A DNA stretch of 64,000 nt from Neocallimastix lanati (nom. inval.). Lineage: Eukaryota > Neocallimastigomycota > Neocallimastigomycetes > Neocallimastigales > Neocallimastigaceae. Every line of letters begins with the position of its first letter. The first letter of the stretch is position 1. Position numbers and translations under genes: made by a program. The DNA lies in assembly GCA_016946835.1 (NCBI GenBank), contig JACVTC010000172.1, positions 115,001-179,000 of the forward strand. Direction: 5' to 3'. This document shows positions 41,687-55,917 of the stretch, piece by piece. Under the pieces are notes generated by a model. The model ran no database searches and was not told the DNA's origin. It was given only the letters and a program-made list of their open reading frames with translations.

Positions 41687-42379
41687 TTAAATAATGTTAA
41701 GAGTAACGTCACGAATTTACGATTAATATTAATGTCAACTTTATTAATATAATTTATAATAATAAGTTAATAGTACTTATTTATTCTAAATTAAATGCTT
41801 ACAAGAAACAATAATATATTGTTTCTTGTATATTAATTATATTACAATTATTTTTATTCTAAATTAACTTTTAATTTTACATGAATAAACTAATTTTTAT
41901 ATTTTATTCATTCTTTAATTTAATTTAGATATTGTTAAAATAATTTCTTAAATATGTTTTAAATTTAAAATATAATATTTTATTTTATTAAAAAAGGTTT
42001 ATTAGGTCATTATGTCTATATACTAATATTATATATATATATATAAATGATAAAATAAATATATTTATTTAATTTGATTTAATATTAAAAATTAATTTTA
42101 ATGATTATAATTATTCAATTAGTTTGATTTAAAATAATTTCCTTTTTATTTAATAATAAAAAAATCCATAAAATATTATTATTGAGGTAATTTTTACAAT
42201 AATCTTACAGAAAATCTTTTATTTAATAATAAAAATATCTATAAAATATTACTATAAAGGTAAATTTAGAATAATAATATAAAAGAACATATAAGATAAA
42301 TTTTTTTTACATCTCTCTTATATATTTGTAAGTTACATAATAATATTATTTAATTTTTAAGATATTAATAATATAAATT
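40647..42379. other. intergenic with tandem A/T repeats
   Basis: A 1.7-kb gene-free region upstream of the unknown nuclear-type gene. It contains minisatellites (41120-41690), one at a time of poly-TTA and TATAAATA units, and then ordinary A/T-rich DNA up to the copia element's target duplication at 42380. Confidence 0.55.
41120..41690. repeat. A/T minisatellites and (TTA)n
   Basis: Two tandem families. The first (41120-41300) repeats TTATCATTTATTAATACTAC then TAAAAATT-type tails about four times. The second (about 41330-41600) repeats a 70-80 bp unit of (TTA)n, TATAAATATAAAGTTTTTTT, (TTA)n, TATAAATAATAAGTTT about four times. It ends in about 90 bp of TTA. Confidence 0.85.
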
Positions 42380-42384
42380 TATTT

Positions 42385-42611
42385 TGTTTTTTAATTAATC
42401 ACTTTTATTTATTTTATTAAGTTCTCGTTTTTAATTATAAAAAATATTATTATTTTTATATCAATACATTTACATAATACAGTCATATTTTGTACTAGCT
42501 CATTATTATAATATATATAAGTCTCAAATATTTAGTTAACATATACAATATTTATTTTAAATATATTTTAACTTAATAATTAATAAACTATAATGAACTT
42601 TATTTTTAACA
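42385..42611 (-). repeat. copia 3' LTR
   Basis: Matches 54063-54289 over 227 bp with three differences (about 42466, 42483 and 42523). On the minus strand it starts TGTTAAAAATAAAG directly after the polypurine tract. Confidence 0.93.
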
Positions 42612-42621
42612 CTCCTCCTAA
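42612..42621 (-). other. copia polypurine tract
   Basis: Read on the minus strand, TTAGGAGGAG sits immediately before the 3' LTR, the position of the plus-strand primer in LTR retrotransposons. Confidence 0.8.
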
Positions 42622-42639
42622 AGTTTAGTTCTGGTTTAT

Positions 42640-43858
42640 TTAGAATTTTTCTAATATAGAATCCCTGAATTTATTCATTAGGTTTGTATTTAAGTACTTC
42701 GTGAAACCGTCAGCTAAATTATCCATGGACTTAACATACTTTAATTTGATTCTATTTTCCTTAACTAATTCTCTTACATGGTGATATTTTATGTCTATGT
42801 GCCTTGATTTAGGATTTATAGTTTCGTTTTCGCAATTGTATATAGCAGCTTTGTTATCAACATTAACAATAATATAATTTTGCTTTAAATTTAATTCTTA
42901 TAGTATATTTTCATACCATAGACAGTGTCTTGCGCATTCATCAATAGCATAATATTCACTTTCAGCTGTGGATACTGCTACAGACTTTTGCAACTTCGAA
43001 TACCATGTTGTAGGGGTAGAATCAAACAAAATTACGTAACCTGTAGTTGACCTCCTGGTCTCCTTATCTTCTCCGAAGTCAGAATTGACATAAGCTCTTA
43101 AGTTCATTTTTGCATCTTTTCTATATCTTAAACCATAGTTTGGCTTTCCTTTCAAGTATCTAAATATCTTTATTACATTTAACCAGTCTTCATAAGTGGG
43201 ATCCTTTGACTTACGTGATGCTTTTTTTACGACAAACATAATGTCGGGTCTGGTACAGAGTCCAAGGTATAAAAGTGACCCTATAGCTTGCTGATATCTT
43301 GTGATGTTAAATTTTTTCTCTCTCAACTTTTCATTTTCCTCTGGTATCATGTTTGAAGATATCTTATATTTATTTATATCATATTTATCAAGTATATTTT
43401 CAACATACCTCCTTTGTTGTAATAAATAACCGTCCTTCTCTTTTTCGAATTTAATACCTATAATAGTATTTACATTTCCGATATCTGTAATGTTGAAATG
43501 TTTCTTTAATAAATTTTTAGTATTGTTTATTTCACGTTCATTACCTGTTAGTAATATATCATCAACATAAACGGTTAAAATACATGTTAGTTTATTTTGA
43601 TTATTTTTCTTGATATAAATACATGGCTCACTCATTAAACGATAAAATCCTATTTCTTTTAATTTCTTATCAAGGGCATTGTTCCATAAACGTCCAGATT
43701 GTTTGAGTCCGTAGAGCGCCTTTTTGAGTTTCCAGTAGCCTTTTTTATGATACTCAGCACCTTCAGGTATCTCCATATACACTTCTTCATCTAGTTCAGC
43801 ATTTAAGTAAGCTGATTTTATATCAATTTGATAGATGTTGAATCCATTTATCACTGCT
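42640..43858 (-). pseudogene. copia RT C-terminal part and RNase H
   Basis: C-terminal piece of the copia Pol, cut off from its start by the gypsy insertion at 43858/43859. It holds the RT motifs FNIYQIDIKSAYLNAELD (first catalytic Asp) and LTVYVDDILLTGN (YVDD), and RNase H with STTGYVILFDSTPTTWYSK and VAVSTAESEYYAIDE. A TAA at 42898-42900 interrupts RNase H; the same frame then continues through VNVDNKAAIYNC, SRHIDIKYHHVRELV and DNLADGFTKYLNT to the real stop at 42640. The intact motifs either side show that the stop is a recent single-codon change. Confidence 0.92.
43854..43858. other. gypsy target-site duplication, left copy
   Basis: CTGCT here is repeated at 50150-50154. The pair flanks the gypsy element and lies inside the copia RT frame. 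Confidence 0.93.
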
Positions 43859-44475
43859 TGTAACGAATCTTAAAAAAAAATTAGAAATTAGAATGCTGGC
43901 ATAGTGGTTAGTCACTATGACCTCAGCCTGAACCACTAAGGTTCGACTCACACCTTTACTAAAATTTTATATCATTTAAATTTTAAAGAATTTTTATACT
44001 TCATTTCTGTATTTGTTTCTGTATTTGTTTCTGTATAAATTTCTATAAAAAAAAATTAACAAAAGAAATTCTTAGAAATTAATAGAAACAAATCAGATAG
44101 AAATTCTATTTTAATTTATCTTTTATCATTATTTCTTTTAGATTCTTTTTAACCGAAAATAATCAATTTTTATGAAACTTTTTAATGATTTTATGGTTTT
44201 AAATTTTTATGGATTTAAATTTTGAAAAACTATAAATAGGAGTGAATTTCGCAGCCAAAAAAAAAAATATTTTAAAAAAATTGTGTTTTTATTAATTATT
44301 GAATTAATTAATAAGTAATTCGAAATATTACAATAATTAATCTTTATAATTAATATTTTTAAATTTCTTAATTAATAAAACTATATTTTAAAAAACCAAA
44401 TTACTTATTAATCAAAAAGTGCTTACCTATTGTGTTACACTCTTTAAAAACACGGATATTCCAATATTCGTTACA
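43859..44475 (+). repeat. gypsy 5' LTR (617 bp)
   Basis: Starts TGTAACGAATCTT and ends ATTCGTTACA, the same length as the 3' LTR with no difference noticed by eye. A TATAAATAGGAG segment near 44231 is a plausible RNA polymerase II TATA box, 5' of the transcribed part. Confidence 0.95.
43890..43962 (+). promoter_or_regulatory. tRNA-like A box and B box in 5' LTR
   Basis: TGGCATAGTGG (43897-43907) fits the RNA polymerase III A box and GGTTCGACTCA (43940-43950) fits the B box. They start 43 bases apart, the spacing found in a tRNA. The flanks do not pair as an acceptor stem, so this is tRNA-derived or tRNA-mimicking rather than a tRNA gene. A TTTT run follows near 43966-43969. Confidence 0.6.
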
Positions 44476-44518
44476 ATAAAAACACCACTAAACTAAGCAC
44501 AATACCTTTGCACTTTTA

Positions 44519-45088
44519 CTCTTTTTGGAACCCCGTTAAGGAATCCCATTTTCTACTACTATTTTTGGAACCCCGTTAAGGAATCCCATTTTCTATTACT
44601 ATTTTTGGAACACCGTTAAGGAATCCCATTTTCTACTATTCTTTTTTGGAACCCCGTTAAGGAATCCCATTTTCTACTACTATTTTTGGAACCCCGTTAA
44701 GGAATCCCATTTTCTATTACTATTTTTGGAACACCGTTAAGGAATCCCATTTACTACTATTCTTTTTTGGAACCCCGTTAAGGAATCCCATTTTCTACTA
44801 CTATTTTTGGAACCCCGTTAAGGAATCCCATTTTCTACTACTATTTTTGGAACCCCGTTAAGGAATCCCATTTTCTACTACTATTTTTGGAACACCGTTA
44901 AGGAATCCCATTTTCTACTACTATTTTTGGAACACCGTTAAGGAATCCCATTTACTACTATTCTTTTTTGGAACCCCGTTAAGGAATCCCATTCTCTACT
45001 ACTCTTTTTGGAACCCCGTTAAGTAATCCCATTCTCTATTACTCTTTTTGGAACCCCGTTAAGGAATCCCATTTTCTACTATTTTTGA
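44519..45088 (+). repeat. 14-copy tandem 40-bp repeat in gypsy leader
   Basis: Each unit has ATTTTTGGAACCCCGTTAAG followed by GAATCCCATTTTCTACTACT, with variants (ACACCG for ACCCCG, TTACTACTATTC ends). Variants recur in blocks of three, suggesting higher-order duplication. The array lies between the 5' LTR and the Gag start, and its composition differs sharply from host DNA. Confidence 0.93.
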
Positions 45089-45316
45089 AACCACTTACCA
45101 AGACTATAAACTTTTCTACCAAAATTCATTCATGAATTTATAAATTCAATCGGAACCCTTGAATTTTACTATATATTAAAATTATTAATATTTTCAATAA
45201 TCCATATAACCATCCTTGAAATTAAAATTATTTATATTGAAATTAAATATTTACTTCTTCTAATAATTAATTATATTGTATATTTATTATTCAATCAAAA
45301 TCAATAATTATAATAA

Positions 45317-49207
<3,891 letters not shown>

Positions 49208-49275
49208 ATATAAATCATTTAATCAAAAATAAATTTTATTTCATCAAAGTACTATTAATCATTCTAACTTATGAT

Positions 49276-49312
<37 letters not shown>

Positions 49313-49532
49313 ATTTTATATTATTCAAAAACATTTATTCTAGATAGTTTTATTTTTATACTTTATTTTTAAAACTTAAAATTCATGTAATTTTTATTAT
49401 TCAATGTATTAATTAAATTATCACTCCTATAAGTAATTTAGTTATAGTTTATTATTATAAAAGTTAGAATTAGAAATAGTTTAGATTTAAAGCAAAAGAT
49501 TCGTCTGGCATCCGAATCCTAGAGGAGGACCA
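49208..49532 (+). other. gypsy 3' untranslated region with polypurine tract
   Basis: Between the Gag-Pol stop and the 3' LTR. It contains an A run at about 49281-49310 and, at 49521-49529, AGAGGAGGA, three bases before the LTR, which is the expected polypurine tract. Confidence 0.75.
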
Positions 49533-50149
49533 TGTAACGAATCTTAAAAAAAAATTAGAAATTAGAATGCTGGCATAGTGGTTAGTCACTATGACCTCAG
49601 CCTGAACCACTAAGGTTCGACTCACACCTTTACTAAAATTTTATATCATTTAAATTTTAAAGAATTTTTATACTTCATTTCTGTATTTGTTTCTGTATTT
49701 GTTTCTGTATAAATTTCTATAAAAAAAAATTAACAAAAGAAATTCTTAGAAATTAATAGAAACAAATCAGATAGAAATTCTATTTTAATTTATCTTTTAT
49801 CATTATTTCTTTTAGATTCTTTTTAACCGAAAATAATCAATTTTTATGAAACTTTTTAATGATTTTATGGTTTTAAATTTTTATGGATTTAAATTTTGAA
49901 AAACTATAAATAGGAGTGAATTTCGCAGCCAAAAAAAAAAATATTTTAAAAAAATTGTGTTTTTATTAATTATTGAATTAATTAATAAGTAATTCGAAAT
50001 ATTACAATAATTAATCTTTATAATTAATATTTTTAAATTTCTTAATTAATAAAACTATATTTTAAAAAACCAAATTACTTATTAATCAAAAAGTGCTTAC
50101 CTATTGTGTTACACTCTTTAAAAACACGGATATTCCAATATTCGTTACA
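49533..50149 (+). repeat. gypsy 3' LTR (617 bp)
   Basis: Same sequence and length as the 5' LTR as far as I could compare. It carries the same tRNA-like A box (49571-49581) and B box (49614-49624). It is followed by the CTGCT target duplication at 50150-50154. Confidence 0.95.
49564..49636 (+). promoter_or_regulatory. tRNA-like A box and B box in 3' LTR
   Basis: Second copy of the element described in the 5' LTR: TGGCATAGTGG and GGTTCGACTCA, 43 bases apart. In the 3' LTR it would read towards the copia sequence downstream. Confidence 0.6.
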
Positions 50150-52938
50150 CTGCTAATGCCGTGATTGTCCTTAAGGAATCATACTTTAAAGTAGGCGAAT
50201 AGGTATTGTTGTAATCCACGCCTTGTTTCTGGGTGAAACCTCTAGCCACTAATTTGGCATTTCTTTTATTTATGGAGTTGTCTGGATTGTATTTATATCT
50301 AAAAACCCGCTTAGGAGTTACAATAGTATAATTTTTTGGTACTTTACTTACCACTTCGTATACATTTAAATCTTTCATACTGTCTAATTCGTCCTTTACT
50401 GCTTTGAACCATTCCTTTTTATCAACTTTAGTGTATATATCTTTATAATCATATGATTCACATAATTTCTCATTCACTGATAATAGCGAATATACATTGT
50501 TATTTTTATTGTTAGATCATGTGTAATTATCGTTTAATATATCGTTTATATTGAAAAATTTTATTTTCTTATTATTATAATTGTTATTATTTTGTTCATC
50601 TGATTCTTTATATTTTCTTTTTATTTTTATGATTTTATATTTTTTATTATTTATGTTTATATCATTTGTTTCATTTACATTCGTATTATTTGTGTTTTGT
50701 TTATTTGAATATAATTCCGTTCTTTCAATTTGTTCATTTGGACTTTTATTTAATTCAACATTTCTTTTGTTAATTATACTTTGTTGGTTTGAATTTACAT
50801 TAAATTCAATATTTCTCTTATTGTTATCGATATTAATTTCATTGTTTACATTGTTTACATTATTATTAATATTGTTATTATTATTTCCAATTATTTTATT
50901 TTCGTTTTTATTTAAATTTAAATTATTTAAATTATTATAATTATTATTTATATTTTCATTTCTGATGTTTACATTATTTGAATTGTTTTGATTTAATTTG
51001 TTTAAATTGTTTAAATTATCTTGGTTATTATTTAAATTACTTTGGTTTTTGTATATACTTTTATCATTTAAAATTTTTAAATTTGAATTTAAATTTGAAT
51101 TTAAATTTGAATTTAAATTATTACTTTGATTATTTACATTAACGTTGATGTTTTCTTCACCATTGTCAATGTTTGTAGTGTTATTATTTAAATTATTATT
51201 TTTAAAATTATTATAATTTAAATCATTGTTACTTACTTGATATGGTCGATTTAAATTATCAAATTGAACATTTTTGTAATTGTTTAAATTATTTAAATTA
51301 TTATAATTAATTTCATTATTAATTTCTTTGTTTACACTTGTTGATTCATTAATTTTTGTGTTATTCAAATTATTATTTAATTTATTATTTTCTGTGTTAC
51401 CTATGTTTTCTTCATTTTCTCCTTCTTTATTATAATCATTGTTTAATTTCATTTGTTCTTCTTCTTCTTCTTCTTCTTCATCCATAACTCTATTAAAATA
51501 AAACATTTCTGGTGTAGAAGGAGGGGCTGAAGCATTACCTGGAACATCTTCGAAAAATTCTACAGTTCTTGCTATAACTATCTTGTTATTAGTAGTATCA
51601 TAAATTATATATGCAGTTGGATTTGTTTCGTCATATCCAAGGAATATACCTGGAAGTGATGTTCCATTGAATTTTTTTCTGAATTGTTTGGGTACATAGA
51701 AGAATGCCTGACATCCGAACACTCTGAATTTGTCATAGTCAACTCTTCTATTATATAATTCTTCAAAGGGTACTTTATTATTGTTACCTGCATGTGGTAA
51801 CCTATTATGAATGTAGTTTGCGGTTCTTACTGCGTCTTCCCAGTATTTATGATTAAGTTTTCCTCCTTTCAACATAGATCCAGCATTGTATATTAGTGTA
51901 CCTTGAAGTCTTTCCACCCTTCCGTTTTGTTGTGGATTATAAGCTATACTATTTTGATGTTCTATACTATTTTCATCATAGAACTTGTCGAACTGGTTAT
52001 TACAAAATTCAGTTCCATTATCGGTTCTGATATGTTTAACATTGTAATTAAAGATGTTTTTTATTCTTTTGTACCACTTTATGAACGTATTAAATGTATC
52101 AGCTTTGCTTTTCATAAAGTACACCCATGCATATGGTGTATAGTCATCTAATATTGTAAGAAAATATTTGTTTCCATAAAGAGAAGTATTTGGAGAAGAT
52201 ACCGTGTCCATATGAATCAGTTCAAAAGGTTCCTTGCTATTATTAATAACCTTTTTATATGGTTTATTTTTCATTTTATACGAACATATATTACAGCCTT
52301 CTTTTATTATAATTGTACTTAGTTTATCCTTAATGTGTTCTATGTTAGCATGACCTAAACGTTAGTGCCACAATTCAAAATTTTCTGCATTAAAAGCCTT
52401 TTTAATATTATTACATTTTATTGCATTATTTGTATTGTGATTATATTTTATTTTATTTTTAAACGTCCAAATTTTATATATTCTTGAGCTATTTGATTTT
52501 GTTGTCGTTATTCTTTTTCCTCCTGGATCAAATATAGTTACTAGATTTTTGTTATTATTTCTATAAAATAAGGTTTTGTAGCCTTCATCACTTAAATTAT
52601 CTATTGATAATAAGCTTCTCTTAAATTCTGGTATATACAATACATTCTTCAAATTAATTTCGTTATTATTAATGTATCCTATATACGAACCAATGTATGT
52701 AGCAGCAACTGTATCACCATCAGCGAATTGAATTATTTCATTACATTTTCTTTTATCAATCAATGTATCAGAATTATTAGTCATATGATATGTAGCACCA
52801 GAATCTATCGTCCAACTAACTATACTATTTGGAATATTCTTCTGTTCTGCTAAATTCGATAGCTAGTAGCTACTCTTGATATTCGCTGGAAATGTTACTT
52901 TGTTTACACTGGTGTTCCTTATATTCTTTTTATTTTCT
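50150..52938 (-). pseudogene. copia protease, integrase, Asn-rich spacer and RT N-terminal part
   Basis: Protease has SWTIDSGATYHMTNN (about 52790-52835). The integrase zinc region is cut by a TAA at 52362 (ELWH stop RLGHAN). The integrase core has the three acidic residues in IHMDTVSSP, IRTDNGTEF and GRVERLQGTL (51880-52230), followed by the FRVFGCQAFFYVPKQF segment. A spacer of about 300 residues dominated by Asn and Leu (50530-51450) joins integrase to RT. A TGA at 50517 and a TAG at 52863 add to the damage. RT begins EWFKAVKDELDSMKDLNVYE and VPKNYTIVTPKRVFRYKYNP, and is cut by the gypsy insertion at 50150. The same frame continues across each stop. Confidence 0.9.
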
Positions 52939-53943
52939 TTAGTAGTATTTTGGCCTCGGTGTCACAGCATTTGATGATTCTCCTTCGTCATCAGTATCAT
53001 AACCTCTCAGATCATTTATAGAATCTGCAAATTCACAGTAGGTTTCTGGTTTTTTATTAGTAGCATTATTGGCATGTGCTCTATTATTACTTTTATTATT
53101 CTTATTCTTTCTATTGTGCCAGCAGTTCTTTGCTATATGACCTATCTTCCCGCATATAAACCATTTTCTATTTTCTTTATTGTTATTATTCTTGTTATTG
53201 CTTCTGTTGTTTTCTTTACTTTTAAGTTGAGTTCTGTTATTTACTTTAGTTGTATTTAAAATGACTGCTGCTTTGTTTCTTTGTTTATTTTTTGATTCTT
53301 CCTTTAAATATTTTATGTATGGAATTGTCGTTTTCAAGAGTTTACAACTTTCAGTGTATTTTTTCTTGGTTGAAATAATATTTGTTTCTATGACAGTTTC
53401 ATAAGGTAACGCAGAATACAAAATATTGTATTTCTTTTCTTCAGATAGCGCTTCACCAAGTACATACAGTTCTCCAAAAATTCTATCTAATTCGGCAATG
53501 AATAATGATATATCTGAATCTTTTTGATAAATCAATGTTTCCAGTTGATTGTTTAGTTCATTCTTTTTTTCTTCATTAGATTTATTATTCCCTTCCATTA
53601 TGATTCTCCAGACATCATAAGCGGTATTTCTTCTAAAATCTATTTTAGCTTTCATTTCTTCTGAAATGCTATTACTTATTAAAAATTTGGCAGTAGCATC
53701 CTTTCTAATCAATTCTTTGGTAACCTGTTCCTCATAATATAAGATATGAGTATTTCTTACTTTTATATGGTCACTTCTTTTGTTTTCTGGAATTTCGTTC
53801 TCTTGTATTGTTTTTAATAATCTTTCATCGATATATTCTACGACACTATTTATTTGTAAGACCATTTCCATGTCAGGTAACCAAATGTTATAATTGTCTT
53901 TCGTCAACATTACTTTTGTTGACGTTACATTTGTTATGCTCAT
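52939..53943 (-). CDS. copia Gag
   Basis: 334 codons opening MSITNVTSTKVMLTKDNYN then IWLPDMEMVLQ, the usual copia Gag (UBN2/DUF4219-like) start with a conserved Trp. Helical Gag runs to about residue 210, then a basic Asn/Lys-rich linker and a zinc knuckle WFICGKIGHIAKNCW (about 53130). The first Cys of the CCHC motif is Trp here, so zinc binding is probably lost. The frame ends at PRPKYY, and the protease frame continues one frame over, either a frameshift site of the element or a mutation. Confidence 0.88.
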   Translation of the reverse strand: MSITNVTSTKVMLTKDNYNIWLPDMEMVLQINSVVEYIDERLLKTIQENEIPENKRSDHIKVRNTHILYYEEQVTKELIRKDATAKFLISNSISEEMKAKIDFRRNTAYDVWRIIMEGNNKSNEEKKNELNNQLETLIYQKDSDISLFIAELDRIFGELYVLGEALSEEKKYNILYSALPYETVIETNIISTKKKYTESCKLLKTTIPYIKYLKEESKNKQRNKAAVILNTTKVNNRTQLKSKENNRSNNKNNNNKENRKWFICGKIGHIAKNCWHNRKNKNNKSNNRAHANNATNKKPETYCEFADSINDLRGYDTDDEGESSNAVTPRPKYY

Positions 53944-54062
53944 TTTTAGATTGAGTTTTGTTATTATTTTTAAAAAGAATTATTTTATTTTTTATATTCA
54001 CAACACTACAAATATTTTGCACATATAAGTCTATTGAGACTCTTAATCTTTTAAATTTATTT

Positions 54063-54289
54063 TGTTTTTTAATTAATCACTTTTATTTATTTTATTAAGT
54101 TCTCGTTTTTAATTATAAAAAATATTATTATTTTTATATCAATCCATTTACATAATACAATCATATTTTGTACTAGCTCATTATTATAATATATATAAGC
54201 CTCAAATATTTAGTTAACATATACAATATTTATTTTAAATATATTTTAACTTAATAATTAATAAACTATAATGAACTTTATTTTTAACA
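54063..54289 (-). repeat. copia 5' LTR
   Basis: 227 bp matching 42385-42611 with three differences. On the minus strand TGTTAAAAATAAAG starts at 54289. The 11 bases next to its inner end (TAAATTTATTT) also occur beside the other LTR, so the inner border could be a few bases further out. Confidence 0.92.
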
Positions 54290-54647
54290 TATTTTATTTA
54301 ATTGTTTAGGTCGTAATACAAAATTTATAATAAAATATTATTAAAATCTTATTAATTATTTATTTCTAACTTATTACTCCATAATTTTTATAAATAAATA
54401 TATTGCCTAAATATATTTATTTTAACTAATTTTATATCTATTTCTTCCAAAAAAAACCTCTTTTTTAAAGAATTATAATAATTTTTCTTGTGCACTTCTA
54501 ATTTACTATAAGTTAAATCCTATTGGCTATTAACTAATTAAATAAATTTAAATAATTTTATATTATTATTTATTATGATATATATAATTTAACTAATTAA
54601 TTATTTATTATAATTTTATCGATAATTTTCCATTTCTATTTAAATAC
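54290..54647. other. intergenic, no gene seen
   Basis: A/T-rich DNA between the copia element and the solo LTR. Nothing coding was found on either strand. Confidence 0.5.
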
Positions 54648-55168
54648 TGTAGCATAAATAACTGAAATCAAGATTTCAGTTCAGGTATAATTTCAACAGT
54701 GTCCATCAAACAGAACATTTTGGGTTCGACTCAAGCCTTTTTATCAATATATAATAATTTTAGTTCAATATAACTAAATTAATGTAGAAGACATATGAGT
54801 TTCTTTGGTTGGAATTTCCAAACTGAATGAAAATGGAAAGTTCTGTTTTTATAAATATTTTTATAATTTTTTCTATAAGATTCACTTTCATGAAAGTAAT
54901 CTCAATTTCTTGAACTTTCATCTAAATGAACTTTTTTAGAAACTATTTTTTCGAAAAAGTATAAATAATTGAGAATTTCGCAACTAAAATTAATTTTTCT
55001 TAATGTTTTTATTATATATAATTAGTTAATAAGTAATTTGAAATTTTGCAACGACTAATTTATAATAAATAATATTTTATATTTAATGAATTAATAAAGC
55101 AATTATTTTAATAAATCAAAACACTTATTTTTAGTGTAGGCCTATTGGGGTAAACTATTACAATTACA
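54648..55168 (+). repeat. diverged solo LTR related to the gypsy family
   Basis: The layout parallels the 617-bp gypsy LTR: TTGGGTTCGACTCAAGCC (B box) near 54720, AAAAAGTATAAATAATTGAG then AATTTCGCAACTAAA (54955-54988, compare ATAAATAGGAGTGAATTTCG), TTAATAAGTAATTTGAAATT (about 55026), and an end resembling TATTACA. It starts TGTAGCATAAATA. No clean target duplication was found, so the borders are approximate. No internal region is attached. Confidence 0.65.
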
Positions 55169-55913
55169 CTGTATTAGATTTCAGACATATAGTTTCCTCC
55201 ATTATTGTCATTAACATATATACATATATACAAGTTTGATAGGTATAAACTAGAATTAAAATAACTATACTCTAAAAAATGCACTTTGTGGTTGAGCAAA
55301 AACCATTGTTCAGATATATGATTACTTAAATATTTATAAGTAATGTATATTATTAAATCATATTTTATATATTCAAAATATAGTACATTATTTTTAACTT
55401 AGAATTTTATTAGTTATACAATAAAATTTCAATCAAAAGTCTCTACAGGAATAAGAAGATATAAAATTTGTTCATATATATACATAACTGTGCTTTTCTC
55501 TATTAATTTAATATTTTTATATTTTTTGATTTTTATTTCACTTGAGATATTTCTCTTCAATGAAGCATCAAGCATTATATATTTTTATGAGTTTCTTCAA
55601 TTTTACAATCCTAATCATTTCAATTGTTCAATAAGACTTATTAGTCTTCCTTAAATTGTCATAATAAGCAACTTTTATCAAAATTTAAGGTTCTAATTTA
55701 TTTTTCTTTGACATAATAGTATCTGATAAATGATTTTTTTTTTGTTAAGAATATTTTTAAGAGTCAGATGTTATTTTTTAATTTGTTAAGAGTAAGGAAT
55801 ATATGGTTTATTACTATAATATATATATTATATAATATAATTGATTATATAAATTAATTGGTATTATTATAATTAATAGTATTTAATATTTTGAATAAGC
55901 CAATTTTTTTTTT
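55169..55913. other. intergenic, no gene seen
   Basis: A/T-rich DNA, slightly less biased than the host average at 55170-55350 and 55430-55720, possibly old element debris. I see no readable protein. Confidence 0.4.
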
Positions 55914-55917
55914 CTAC

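Noticed and set aside
43890-43962. A genuine tRNA gene
   Set aside because: A and B boxes fit, but the flanks do not form an acceptor stem and the T stem does not pair, so it is only tRNA-like.
44519-45088. Regular repeats resembling a CRISPR array
   Set aside because: The 40-bp units are directly tandem with no unique spacers, in a eukaryotic retrotransposon leader.
50581-50940. 119-codon plus-strand hydrophobic frame
   Set aside because: It is the antisense of the copia Asn-rich spacer (AAT read as ATT).
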